NCBI GenBank assembly: GCA_041675025.1
Contig: JBAYUS010000001.1
Span: forward strand, 186,001 to 250,000
Direction of reading: 5' to 3'
Length of the DNA: 64,000 bases
Source: CAJBLF01 sp041675025
GTDB taxonomy: Bacteria > Patescibacteriota > Gracilibacteria > Absconditabacterales > Absconditicoccaceae
Shown here: positions 1 through 9,777 of the stretch, in pieces
Layout: each line of letters opens with the position of its first letter
Numbering within the stretch: position 1 is the first letter of the stretch
Position numbers and translations under genes: made by a program
Notes under the pieces: model-generated
Seen by the model: only the letters and a program-made list of their open reading frames with translations
What the model was told of the DNA's origin: nothing
Databases searched by the model: none

Positions 1-1
1 A

Positions 2-739
2 AACAAAAGTGAGCCTAATAAATGATTAAAAAAACTACAAACATTAGACTGAAAGAAATTTTCCGATTTGCCTAATGAGGTACAAACTTGGTTCTTAACA
101 AGAAGAATTAGGGTTATTGAAATTGAAAACATGACTATATAGAATAGAAAAGATATGTTTCATAGAGTGAATAATGGGATCGGACTTGATGCTCAAGAAA
201 AGAGGAGATGAACATACGCATGAACTTACAATGATTTCCTTGAGGGACTGGTTAAAAAATATGATTTTAAAAATATATGTCCTTTGGATGCAAGAATGGA
301 GGGAAAATGAAAACATGTAGAATTTATTTTAAAGTTTTTTGCATTTAGTGATGAATTCGACAACTATACGAGTTCTGTTACTGGTATGTTAGATACCTAT
401 ATGGAGAAAATGATCTGATTAAATGATGAATTATTTAGTGAGAAAATAAAAGAGCAGGAAGAAAATTTCTCTAAAATGATCTCTATTATAAAAGAATATA
501 TTGATGATTTCAAAAGACCAAATACCAACTATTCTTCTTCCCAGCGTTTTGAGGCAATTAGTGTTTGAGTATCTTTAGCTCTAGCTATCGAACAAGATAT
601 AGATTTTTCTTGACTCAAGGAATATGTATTTTCCGATGATTTTATTGGACTTACGACAATTAAATGAGGGGCAAATAACCCTTGAGTATTTAAAGCAAGA
701 ATCAATTGAGTAAAGAATTTTTTACTCTGAATAAAGTAA
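2..739 (+). pseudogene. DUF262-family protein, 5'-truncated by window edge, in-frame TAG
   Basis: The frame is open at the window start and ends at TAA 737-739. It resembles the middle and C-terminal part of DUF262 proteins: an LPNEVQTWFL segment, then VIEIEN, then FHRVNNG...LDAQEKR-RGTYAGTYNDFL, matching the family's F-R-N-G-L-E-R pattern. Several Gly positions are TGA. One TAG interrupts the frame at 140-142, just before the FHRVNNG segment, and no reading of code 25 rescues it. Known family members act as nucleases or nucleotide-dependent regulators in defence systems; the N-terminal catalytic part lies outside this window. The HEPN gene follows 3 bases later, so the two were probably one operon. 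Either the gene is a recent pseudogene or this is a point error in the assembly. Confidence 0.6.
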
Positions 740-742
740 GCC

Positions 743-1594
743 ATGTCTTTTAATAAATATTACTTTGATAATTCAAAGAAAGATGTACAAACTGCTTTAG
801 ATATGTTAAAACAACAGGATTGGGAGATTAGTGAATTGAATATATTAAAATCTTCTATTTTTGTTATAGCCTATAATGCAATAGAATGAGCACTAACAAA
901 TTTTTTAGTAGAAATATTCGTCGAATATAATAATGCTAGTCCCAAACTAGAAGATCTTTCAAAAAAGCGAAAAGCTTTTGTGGCAGAATATGTCGATATT
1001 AAATATAAAAATAAAAAAAATCAGGATTGTCCTGTTAATAAGACAGAAAATTTTTTCAAAATGTTATTTGATCTTCCTATTGATGGATTTGACTTTGACT
1101 CTTGTATAAAACAGCATCATCCTATGAAATGGAAAAATATAATAGAAGATATAAAAAAACATAAACATATAAAAATAAATTGAAATATTGACGAAAGAAT
1201 ATTCGAAAAGATTAGTGATTTGTTGGATTTGTCATTCGAAATTAATCTTGAACATGAATATAAAATTAAACATCTTAAGTACAAAACAAATAGTTTAAAT
1301 TATAAATCTTTCCATTTAAAAACCCCTAAACCCTTATTTGTAATAGCAGAAAAAAGAAATGCACTATGACATGGTCAAGAATTTTTTTCAGATGTATGAA
1401 ATATGCAATCAAGTATGAGTATAGAAGATATAGAGGAGTTAATGATTTCTGCACTTTTATATGTAGATCTCTTTGGTAAAAATGTGAGTTTTTTTATTAA
1501 GAATAAATTACGAAGGGGTAGAAATCATTTCATTAAAGTCTTAATATACCTTCTTAATCTGATTTCTAGATGATCTTCTTTGATAAAAAAATAA
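743..1594 (+). CDS. HEPN-domain protein (MAE_28990/MAE_18760-like), 283 aa
   Basis: ATG 743 starts 3 bases after the DUF262 stop; the frame ends at TAA 1592-1594 and includes several TGA glycines. The C-terminal half carries R-N-A-L-G-H at about residues 205-210, the Rx4-6H motif of HEPN ribonucleases, with the Gly encoded by TGA; a GQEF segment follows, as in MAE_28990-type HEPN proteins. The N-terminal part is helical, with an ILKSSIFVIAYNAIEG segment typical of this family. HEPN proteins paired with DUF262 proteins occur in phage-defence islands and toxin-antitoxin-like modules. RNase activity is inferred from the motif only. The last 25 residues are basic and hydrophobic and may be poorly conserved. 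Confidence 0.65.
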
Positions 1595-1659
1595 TTTAAA
1601 ATTATAAATGAGAAAAGTGAAACCCAACTATACTTTATTTCTATTTTTTGTATCGTTCT

Positions 1660-2613
1660 ATGAGTAAAGCTAGTCCTCATATTGCAAGAATCATTTCGAT
1701 TCAATTTGATATAAATACCGATATTTCTTATCAAACTTTTTGTAAAAACAAAGATTACCAATCAAAGGTTAAAATTGTTGATGATTGCTTCATTTTAGAG
1801 GACTGACTCCATTATTTGTCTAATTTTTTCCCTGTTTGATTGGTATTTGATATAGCTCGTTCTTTAAATATTGATTGATATTTTATAGTTGATATTTTGG
1901 GTAAAATGTTGCGTTATGATATGAGGGAGAGTTTTTCAGGCTCTAAAGATATTATCACAAGAATTAACTACCTTATTGAGCGTAAATTTACGGATATGGA
2001 TTTTTTAGATTTTATTCAGGCTTGTGTTGTATCTTCTAATGGATTAGCTTATTCTGCATATGCAAATGATTATGATTACAAACAACTATTAAATGAAGAA
2101 CATTTAAATAATGAAATGTATTCTAATTTAATGGGTTCTATTATTGAAGGTGTAACTTATAGTCAAGAAAATATTTATCATAAAAGACTTGAATATATTA
2201 TATTCCAAATATTGATCCAAAAGACCGATATATTTCTATTGTATGCTCATCCTCATGATGTAATTATATGTTCGGAAAATAATTTACCTAAACACCTTAC
2301 GTGTACGTATATTGTCCATAATTTGTCTAAATTTTTATATGAGCATCTGCCTAAAGATGTCCAGGATCAGCTTTCTGCTCTTAAATGACAATATATGAAG
2401 GATGATCTCTTGGACGTGTATTTTAGGAAGATAAGGGAACAACTTGCTGACACTAAAAATATTGAGCTTTCAGTTATTTCTAAAGAAAGGTTTTCTCTTG
2501 AGAGATGGAAAGAATTTGAGGAAAGATATCCGACTTCTTCTATTTCGGAAACAAATTATAAATGAGCAAAAAAGACAATAACCGTAGAAACCACATTCAA
2601 GTTGAAAAAATAA
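1660..2613 (+). CDS. Uncharacterised protein, 317 aa
   Basis: ATG 1660 to TAA 2611-2613 in one frame, with five TGA codons read as Gly. I do not recognise the family. The protein is soluble-looking, rich in Asp, Tyr and Ile, has no signal peptide and no clear membrane segment. A central stretch (about residues 80-245) is probably mostly helical; the C-terminus is charged and ends KLKK. It follows the HEPN gene by 65 bases on the same strand and precedes the recombinase, so it is likely cargo of the same accessory element, perhaps a third component of a DUF262-HEPN module. That role is inference from position only. Confidence 0.55.
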
Positions 2614-2646
2614 TGAATTAACCTATAATTCAACCAGCTCCAAAGC

Positions 2647-2793
2647 ATGGAGACTTTTACTGGCTTCCTTCTACAAGCCCTACAGCATAGGGATGAAGGC
2701 TCAAAGCTAAAAATGGAAGAACCCGTTGATCTCTGAGAGTCTTTGTACAACTTAGTGCAAGTTCTTTTAGAGATAGAAAACGAAAATGAATAG
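2647..2793 (+). CDS. Small acidic protein, 48 aa, between cargo and recombinase
   Basis: ATG 2647 opens a clean frame to TAG 2791-2793 with one TGA-encoded Gly (VDLGESLYN). The product is acidic (LLEIENENE at the end) with an amphipathic N-terminal helix METFTGFLLQALQ. A terminator hairpin starts at the stop codon, which supports a real transcript end here. I do not recognise a family. It lies 156 bases before the recombinase start and could be an accessory or regulatory protein of the element. The frame is short, so chance cannot be excluded. Confidence 0.4.
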
Positions 2794-2815
2794 GAGCTTC
2801 GGCTCCTTTTCTTTA
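2792..2815 (+). terminator. Rho-independent terminator
   Basis: GGAGC-TTCG-GCTCC stem (2793-2806) followed by TTTTCTTT. It directly follows the stop of the 48-aa ORF and separates the cargo genes from the recombinase. Confidence 0.7.
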
Positions 2816-2957
2816 TATCCGAAAATTTCTATGTGTGTTCGAAAAGTATTTATGGGATTTTATTAGACTTCTATCTTATCCTATGTATTTGAACATTGGC
2901 TTGCATTGTAGCTCTAAAAGCGTATCTTCCGTGTGATTTATATCTTAAATGATGTTT

Positions 2958-4670
2958 ATGTCAACCAGCCTGGAATATGTTATTTATTGCAGAAAGTCTA
3001 CTGATGAAAGCTCTGGACAGCAAAATCAATCTATTCCTGATCAGATACAGAAATGTGTGGACTATGCGGAGAAGGAGTGATTGACTATCAAACACAAGCC
3101 TAAAGATTTTGAATTTGAATCAGATTCAGATATTTTTAAAGAAGATAACGATACAGATATTTTAAATAGGCAAATTTATAGCAAATATAGACACCTATAT
3201 ATTATCAAAGAACAACAATCTGCGAAAACTCCGTGAAAAAGACCTAAATGGAAAAGACTCATATCTTTGATTAAACAGGGTAAAATAAAGGGATTATTGA
3301 GCTATTCTCCCGATAGGCAGGCAAGGAACATGATGGAGGGATGAGAGCTTATCAATTGTGTAGATGATGGATTGGTTGATCTGAAATATACAAACTTTCA
3401 TTTTGAAAATAATGCTTCAGGAAAAATGATGCTTGGAATACGATTTGTATTTTCTAAGCAGTATTCTGATAAACTTTCAGAAGATATTACTAGAGGAAAT
3501 AAGACGACAGTAGCTAAAGGAAAATCTATGTGAGATCCTAAATATTGATATATGAGAGATGAGGAAAATGGCTATTATATACCACATCCTCAAAATTTCT
3601 CATTAATGAGAACTGCGTTTGAAATGAAAATATATGATAATGCAAGTGATGAAAATATCGCTCAATGGTTAAATGCTCATTGATATGTGAGAGAGACCAA
3701 GGATAAGGTAAAGACAGTTAATCCTAAAATGCTTTACAGAGTTTGGGAAGATCCATTCTATTATGGAATATATGTACGTCGTAATAATACCGTAGATCTG
3801 AGAGAGAGCAATCCATTTTATGAAGCACTTATTACTGAAAATGAATATTGAATACTCTTTGATAGGAAAATGAAGAACAAACCAAGATTATCACTCAAAG
3901 AAGTAAAGGATGAATATGATGACATTATCCCTTTGAAAAAATGATTGCTAATAAGTAAGGATTGATTCCCTTTGATTTTCAATCTGCCCAGTAAGCATAG
4001 ATATTACAATAAGCTCACCATTCTGAAGAAAGAAAGACCTAAGGCTACATTAAGGGATGTTGTAAAACCAAATCAGATTAGATTTAAGGTTGCCAATAAA
4101 TTATCAAAAGATTTTAAGCTAGAAATTACCTTTAATCTAATAGATAAAGAAATTTTAAGAGTATTAGATAAGGTAAAGATCAATAAAGAGGCGTATGATC
4201 GTTATGTGAAGTTTGTGAACGAAAAATTAGATGGTATCAACGAGGAGAACAAGAGACAAAGAAATATATTCAATTTACAGATAAATAAACTATCTTCCCA
4301 AAAAAAGGACTATATCCAAAGAAATATGAGTTTGTCCAAGACTAAGGATGAAGAATCTGTTTATAGATCACAGTTGGCTGACTATGATCAAAAAATAGAA
4401 CTAATTCAAAAAGAAATGGAGGCTATTACTGTATCGGAAAGGAATACTATATTGGAATTGGAGGTTTTTATACATTTAATCAAGAATGTAGGTGAGGACT
4501 ACAAAAAAGCCAATTATGTTCAAAAGAGGAGAATAGCCAGTATTATGCTTTCGAACATAATCGTAGATAAACAAAAAAGGCTTACCATTGCGGTAAAACC
4601 TTGATTGGAGCCACTATTTGAGAAAAAAAACTCATTTGGTGGAGATGATGGGGTTCGAACCCATGTCTAA
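2958..4670 (+). CDS. Large serine recombinase (site-specific), 570 aa
   Basis: In-frame ATGs lie at 2949, 2952 and 2958; I chose 2958 because its sequence goes straight into the resolvase domain, but all are possible. The N-terminus reads YVIYCRKSTDE...Q, the serine-recombinase active-site context with nucleophile Ser about residue 14, followed by SPDRQARN, the usual DR-x-R element. A recombinase domain (about 190-330) and a long charged coiled coil (about 400-500) follow, the normal order for large serine integrases. Many Gly codons are TGA. The last codons read through the tmRNA 3' end on the opposite strand: its C-terminal residues GGDDGVRTHV are the complement of the tmRNA acceptor and T-arm. 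This overlap marks the integration site. It probably catalyses integration or excision of the element holding the genes to its left. Confidence 0.88.
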
Positions 4671-5032
4671 AAGGCATATATAAAGATATCTACCACGATA
4701 GTTTATTAATTATCCGATCACCACTTTCGTGATGACATGTTTTTAAAGTTACTTCAACAGGGTACGTTAGCCAATAAACAGGCGTAGGTTTTTACCAAAG
4801 CAACTTTGTCCACCGAAGTGAACGGGTTTACCTACTTGGTCGCCTCGTGGCTAGTAGGAGTCGAACAACGAGGATGGTACGTCACTAGGCTATTGAATAG
4901 CTAGGTACGAGAGCAAAAGCTCTATTAAGTGTTTTAGCATTTTTGAATGAACGATTGTTTTATTTCGGTACGTTCGTCGAAGAGTGGCCGTCGATACATA
5001 TGGAATCCTCCTATCAAATCCAGAGCATCCCC
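4637..5032 (-). ncRNA. ssrA: tmRNA (ssrA), 396 nt
   Basis: The minus strand begins GGGGATGCTCTGGATTTGAT at 5032, the conserved tmRNA 5' end, and finishes with GGGTTCGAACCC T-arm, CATCTCC acceptor strand, discriminator A and an encoded CCA at 4637-4639. GGGGATG pairs fully with CATCTCC, with one G-U. A likely tag frame is GCT AAA ACA CTT ... TCA ATA GCC TAG, giving a peptide of about 17 residues ending SYSIA; the hydrophobic-Ala end fits the family, but the resume codon is my inference. The tag frame stops at TAG followed at once by TGA, so only TAG stops it under code 25. Its partner SmpB is encoded at 62617-63072. The recombinase gene overlaps its 3' end. Confidence 0.93.
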
Positions 5033-5077
5033 ATACACTTACTATACATATTTCCTGTAAAAAATCAATCTGAATAC

Positions 5078-5108
5078 TAAAAAAACGCTGAACCTAAGCC
5101 CAACGTTT
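5078..5108 (-). terminator. Minus-strand terminator after the DUF5684 gene
   Basis: On the minus strand AACGTTGGG-CTTAGG-TTCAGCGTT forms a 9-bp stem with three G-U pairs, followed by a run of Ts. It lies 21 bases past the stop of the DUF5684 gene and before the tmRNA start. Confidence 0.55.
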
Positions 5109-5128
5109 TCTAACTATATTATATCGAT

Positions 5129-5704
5129 TTATTTTTTCTTAGTAAGTGTTTTTACTTTTTTTACAATTTTTTTAGCTACTGGTTTCTTGATAACTTTTTT
5201 TGCTACAGCCTTTTTAACTGGAGTTTTAGCAACTGGTTTAGCAATACCTCTCGTTACTACTTTAGTATATTTTTTACCAAGATATTTTGAATTATCGAAT
5301 GCGAGGATTGGTATGAAAATAATTTTTATAAATAACATTCCAAGTCCATACGTCCAATGTTTTCAGAATCTTTTTGCAATCTTAAATATATTGATAATCA
5401 TCAATATAAGGAATACTGGTGGTATTATGATCCATAGAAAATTTCGTCCAGATCGTCCTCCAAGTTTGAACATAAGATATCGATTGTAAAATGGGATGAA
5501 AATTCCCCATCCTGGAAGTCATGCTTTACTGAATATTCTCCATCGAGAAATAATCATCAATACAACAATCGCTAAACAGATAACCATTCGTACCATTGCG
5601 AGTCATCCAAATGCTGCTCAAACAAGTGTACTTATTCACATCATTGCTTCTGGATTGATGTTTCCAGTCAATGCTGCTCATTGAAGTTCAAAAGCAAAAT
5701 TCAT
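5129..5704 (-). CDS. DUF5684-like membrane protein with Lys-rich tail, 191 aa
   Basis: ATG at 5704, TAA at 5129-5131, with five TGA glycines. The core has the DUF5684 pattern: W+IF-KAGLPGWGIFIPFYN, then a Pro-containing hydrophobic segment (IIPPVFLILMIINIFKIAKRFGK), then YGLGMLFI and IPILAFDNSKYLG. Four hydrophobic segments are visible at about residues 22-50, 65-80, 92-110 and 117-135. The last 50 residues are a repeated Lys/Ala/Val/Pro tail (KKPVAKK, KTPVKKAVAKK) like histone H1-type tails, which could bind nucleic acid or polyanionic wall polymers on the inner face. The family often sits next to signal peptidase; none is seen here. The function is unknown. Confidence 0.7.
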
Positions 5705-5852
5705 TACTTTTTGTAAATAAATAAAAGTAGATAGGCATAATGTAGTAAAATCTAACTATATTTCAAGGCTTGTTATTTCTTTTAAACACTTGAAAAAAAA
5801 CTATAATATAATATATTTATTGTATTTTATTTTATTTTTTTTATCATCAAAT

Positions 5853-6146
5853 ATGTTTAAAGATTTTGTTACTTTTCTTTCTCAATATAATATTGTTGGA
5901 ATCGCTATATGATTGCTTATCGCGACTAAAGTATGAGCACTCATCAAATGATTGATTGAAGATCTTATTACTCCGCTTATTTTGCAACCAATATTAAAAA
6001 AACTTAGAGTGAAACATATTGAAGATCTCTCATATAAATGAATTCTTTATGGTAAAGTATTGTCTACTTTAATTGATTTTTTTATTACTGCTTTCTTGGT
6101 TTTTCTTATTGTAAGATACGCTCATATTTCTCTCCCTGTAAAATAA
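5853..6146 (+). CDS. mscL: Large-conductance mechanosensitive channel MscL, 97 aa
   Basis: ATG 5853 to TAA 6144-6146. The N-terminal helix FKDFVTFLSQYNIVGIAIGLLIATKVGALIKGLIEDLITP matches MscL TM1 with its Gly/Ala packing face; three of the glycines are TGA codons. TM2 is at about residues 68-88 (STLIDFFITAFLVFLIVRY). The loop is shorter than in E. coli MscL (136 aa) and the C-terminal helix bundle is missing, as in other short CPR versions. It acts as an osmotic safety valve in the cytoplasmic membrane. The downstream hairpin ends this gene and the convergent primase gene. Confidence 0.85.
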
Positions 6147-6162
6147 TTTATAAATCTTTTTG

Positions 6163-6198
6163 AAAAAAGACCTTGTGAAAACCAAGGCCTTTTTTATA
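6163..6198 (+). terminator. Bidirectional terminator between mscL and dnaG
   Basis: AAAAAAGRCCTTG-TGAAAAC-CAAGGCCTTTTTT hairpin with an A-run on one side and a T-run on the other. It lies between the convergent mscL and dnaG genes; the last codon of dnaG overlaps it. Confidence 0.75.
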
Positions 6199-7903
6199 TT
6201 TTTTTAGTCAGATTTAAAATTTCTTGTTTGATATCGCTAGATATTTTTGTGTCTTTGGTAATTCTTTGTACGTATCATTGAATGATTGGTAAGATAATCT
6301 GTTTGATTGCTTGGTATCTTTTATCTTCTTCTTTGTTGTCGTTAAGCTCTTTATCTCGTCGAAGTTGTAACTCAAGTAATGCTTCACGTTTATTTTCATC
6401 ATTTGCTGCTTGAGTAATAATTGTATCTGGTAGGGTAGTTGTAATCTGTTTAATTAATTCCATAAGTTGTGTCCATTTATCTTGATTTTCTATAAATTGT
6501 TTGATAAATTTTTGATAAAATAATGCCGCAACCAATAGCTCTCTATTTATTTCATATTTTTTTTCTTCTGCTTTTCTTGCTAATTGTTGAAGAATGAATT
6601 TTCCTCCGTCTTTGGCAAACTGTCTATATTGTGCTTCCATAATATTTTCTCTTACTCATAATTTTTCTCATAATAACTGAATATAATGGTCCTGCATTGC
6701 GTTATTACTGATATTCATAATCAATCCAAAAAGAATATTTAATACTTTTTGTTTATCAATTGGTGATGTGAGATCAAATTTATTTTTTAAATTTTGGAAA
6801 ATAACAGAAAATCCATCCTGACTTTTTTTTCGTTCTTCATCAAATCTTTTTTTTCCATCTGCCGTATTTGCGAGCTCATCGATATCTTTAAATCCTTCTG
6901 GTAATAAAATTATTTTTGGAAATAAATTATTTTGATAGGCCAAGATAAGTGCTCTCAAATTTGCTTCTTGTCCAGCTTCATCACTATCAAATAACAAGAA
7001 CAAATTTTCTGTATATCTCTTGATAAGTTTTAAATGTTCTTGAGTAAGTGCTGTTCCACAGGTAGCAACACCAAGACGATATCATAATCTCGATAGTCAT
7101 ATAACATCCATTTGTCCTTCTACTATGAAGAGTGCATTATGTTCTTTGATATCATTTTTTGCTCGATTGAGTCCGTAGAGAAGTTGTGATTTCTGAAATG
7201 CTTTGTGTTCTGCACTATTTAAATATTTTGGTTTGTCGTTTGGATCAACAATTCTTGCACTGAAACCTACGACATTATTCATAGTATCATAGATAGGAAA
7301 TGTAATTCTATGTTTGAAGAAAGTATATATATCTCCTCAGGTTTGAGATTTTTTTGCAAGTGATGCTTCGATCAAATCTTTGTCTATAAATCCTTTACTT
7401 TTCAGTTCTTGAATCATAGTGTAATGAGAATCTGGTGCATATCCTATGCCAAAATCAATGATTGTTTGATCAGAAAGTTTTCTTTCTTCATTCAAATATT
7501 TTTTTGCTTCAGGATGTTTGGCTAATTGTTCTACAAAAAATTTCTGAGCTATTTTGTGAATACGTTTAACTTTTTCTTTTTCATCTTGTCGGTCATCATT
7601 TTTTTTGGGATCTATTTGATATTTTGCTAAGTCAATATTTGCATGTTTAGCTAATTCTTTTGCGGCATCTCGAAAATCTATTCTTTCTATCTCCTGCATA
7701 AAGGTAATTACATTTCATCATTTTCCACATCCAAAACATTTGAAAATTTGTTTGCTTGGTGAAACCATAAATGATGGAGTTTTTTCATTGTGAAATGGGC
7801 AGTTACCAGTAAAATTTGCTCCAGCTCTTTTGAGGGGAACATATTTTCCGACAATATCTATAATATCGACGGTTGAGAGAATATCTTCTGCGATTTTGCT
7901 CAA
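6194..7903 (-). CDS. dnaG: DNA primase DnaG, 569 aa
   Basis: ATG at 7903, TAA at 6194-6196, one frame with TGA glycines. It makes RNA primers at the replication fork. The N-terminal CHC2 zinc finger is complete: Cys35, His38, Cys56 and Cys59 (NCPFHNEKTPSF ... FKCFGCGKGG). The Toprim core has ALFIVEGQMDVI (catalytic Glu) and FLLFDSDEAGQEA (metal-binding DSD). The C-terminal 130 residues are helical and match a DnaB-interaction domain only loosely. Its length is normal. A convincing promoter sits 30 bases upstream. There is no rpoD or rpsU next to it, unlike the classical macromolecular-synthesis operon. Confidence 0.92.
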
Positions 7904-7932
7904 ACGGTAGACAACTAAATGGTAAAATGATA

Positions 7933-7961
7933 TATATAGTAGTGTATAGATTCCATGTAAA
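7933..7961 (-). promoter_or_regulatory. Predicted sigma-70-type promoter of dnaG
   Basis: Minus strand TTTACA (7956-7961), 17-base spacer, TATATA (7933-7938), about 30 bases before the dnaG ATG. Confidence 0.5.
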
Positions 7962-7995
7962 TACTCAAACTAAAAATATATCTTTATTCTATCGC

Positions 7996-8014
7996 CCTGC
8001 CTGCCGCAGGCAGG
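7996..8014. repeat. GC-rich palindrome CCTGCCTGCCGCAGGCAGG
   Basis: Near-perfect palindrome in an AT-rich spacer. A related palindrome lies inside tsaE (28662-28681). These resemble the PAGR-type dispersed palindromes seen in CPR genomes. Confidence 0.6.
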
Positions 8015-8034
8015 CTCGCCGGAATGTATTTTAT

Positions 8035-8066
8035 ACAAAAAAGAGTCGCTGATTTACAGCGACTCT
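8035..8066 (-). terminator. Minus-strand terminator downstream of the M16 peptidase gene
   Basis: AGAGTCGCTG-ATTTA-CAGCGACTCT, a 10-bp perfect stem followed on the minus strand by seven Ts. Confidence 0.75.
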
Positions 8067-8273
8067 GGGTAATTTTTATTGCAATAATCTTTTATGAAAG
8101 CTTCTTTGTGACGATTTCCCATTTTTCGTCGATTCCTTGATATAGGATTTGGTAATGTTGGCTTTGTGTTGGTATTCTACTTAATTAATTGGTTTTTTTT
8201 ATTTTTGTTTTACTCTATTATTATACTTATTTATTTTAATAAGTCAAGTATCTCTTTGATTGGCTTGTAGATC

Positions 8274-9497
8274 TTATTTAATATAGAAGAGATAGAGATT
8301 TTCTTTGCTTAATTTCTTTGCCACGGTTTTTACATCTTCGAGTGTTAGATTTTTATACTTCTTTAATACTTCTTCTAAACTTTCAATTTTTTTATATATC
8401 AAATATTGATTTCCGACAAAACTTGCCATTTCATCTGAAGATTCTATTCCCATTTGGATCTGACCTTCGTTGTATCCGATAGCATTATCGAATTCCTCCT
8501 GCGTGATATTTCATTCAGCTATATTTTGTATTTCTTCAAATATTTTTTCTACACCAAAATCGAATCTTTTCTTATCAATTCATGCTCTAATCAAGAATAC
8601 TCATAAATCTTCTTGGTTCATATGACTTGCCTTGATGTAATAACAAAGTCCTTGTTTTTCTCTGATATTTTGGAAGAGTCTTGATGACATATTTCCTCAA
8701 AGAATAGTTCCTAAAACGTTTGCTGCATATCTAGATTCATCGTTACCATCAAATCCTGGAGCAGAAATAACTAAATGTGCTTGTTCGTTTTTTTGTTCAT
8801 GAAATGCTGTATGTTCTGTAGGTAGAATATGTAGAAATGCTGGTTTATTCACCTTTTTGCTTGTAGGGATATTATTAAATTCTTTGGTTAATTGATCGAC
8901 AACAGCTTGTTTATTGTTTATTTTACCCGCAACTACAACAATAAGATTATCTTTTGTGTAGAGGTCTGCTTTATGATCAAAGAGCATTTGTTGGGTAAAC
9001 GAATTGATATTTTCTTCAGTACCTATAATAGGTCGTCCAAAACTATTATCTCCAAGGTAATATCCTTGCCATTTTTGCATAGCCATAGCTATAGGATTAT
9101 CTTCATACATCTTAAGTTCTTGTATAACTACTCATTTCTCTCTTTCTAATTCTTCGACTGGAAATTTTGCATTATTCATCATATCTGCGAGTACGTCTAT
9201 AGCTTTTTCTATAAATTCAGGTGCACATTTTACGTAATATCCAGCATATTCATCTCCTGTATATGCATTAAATTGACCTCAAAACTTGTCTACTGCTTCA
9301 GCAACTGATTTTGGAGTAGGATATTTATTTCCTCCTTTGAAAAAGAGATGTTCGAGAAAGTGGCTAATTCCATTATTTTGTCTATTTTCATAAATACTTC
9401 CTGCTTTACACATAATCTCGATAGTAACTGAGTTTGCGTCTTCCATAGGAGCGAAAATCACGTCAATTCATGCGATTGGTTCAATAGTGTATTTCAT
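8274..9497 (-). CDS. M16-family zinc metallopeptidase, 407 aa
   Basis: ATG at 9497, TAA at 8274-8276, with TGA glycines. The inverted zinc motif HxxEH is present as SHFLEHLFFKG (about residue 45), and the downstream Glu lies in the EELEREKGVVIQEL segment, as in the processing-peptidase-like bacterial M16 enzymes. The first half contains the catalytic domain; the second half (about 210-400) is the inactive partner domain with the typical RLFQNIREKQGLCYYI motif. At 407 aa the length fits the single-chain PqqL/YmxG type. It probably degrades or processes peptides in the cytoplasm. It is followed by a terminator and has no operon partners. Confidence 0.88.
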
Positions 9498-9650
9498 TTT
9501 TAAATAAATTCAGAATGTAAAATATAGAACCCTTTGACTACACAAAGGACAAGTGCAGAAATAAATTAACGATTAAGGATTTGAGAGTAGATTGCAATAC
9601 GTTGGGAGCAAGGAGCAGGTTTCAGGGAGCAAGTTTCTGTTTTTTTTTGA

Positions 9651-9702
9651 CTTGTAACCTGTAACTTTCAACTTGTAACCTGTAACTTTCAACTTGTAAC
9701 TT
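9651..9702. repeat. Tandem repeat, unit CTTGTAACCTGTAACTTTCAA
   Basis: About two and a half copies of a 21-base unit upstream of the SLH gene promoter. Related AACTTTCAACTTT tracts occur inside asnB (46839-46873). Confidence 0.8.
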
Positions 9703-9716
9703 GGTTTCATATTGTA

Positions 9717-9744
9717 TTGACAAATTAGCTTTTGTGAGTATAAT
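9717..9744 (+). promoter_or_regulatory. Consensus promoter of the SLH gene
   Basis: TTGACA (9717-9722), 16-base spacer, TATAAT (9739-9744), 33 bases before the ATG. Both boxes match the sigma-70 consensus exactly. Confidence 0.8.
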
Positions 9745-9777
9745 ACGTTTGTAAAAATTTATTCTTTGTCCACACTG

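Larger units (their letters stand above)
7904..8273. other. Non-coding stretch between dnaG and the M16 gene
   Basis: It holds the dnaG promoter, a GC palindrome (7996-8014), a strong hairpin terminator (8035-8066) and about 200 AT-rich bases. A 27-codon open frame without an ATG lies at 8092-8175 on the minus strand (see rejected items). I see nothing else here. Confidence 0.5.

Noticed and set aside
5187..5684. Plus-strand frames opposite the DUF5684 gene
   Set aside because: The minus-strand frame matches a known family; the plus frames are its complement.
8092..8175. 27-codon minus-strand frame (QSQHYQILYQGIDEKWEIV...) between M16 and its terminator
   Set aside because: The residue pattern looks protein-like, but there is no ATG, GTG or TTG start in the frame, only ATA or TTA. 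I cannot support it as a gene.
9651..9702. Possible CRISPR or operator array
   Set aside because: Only about two and a half head-to-tail copies without spacers; it is a simple tandem repeat.
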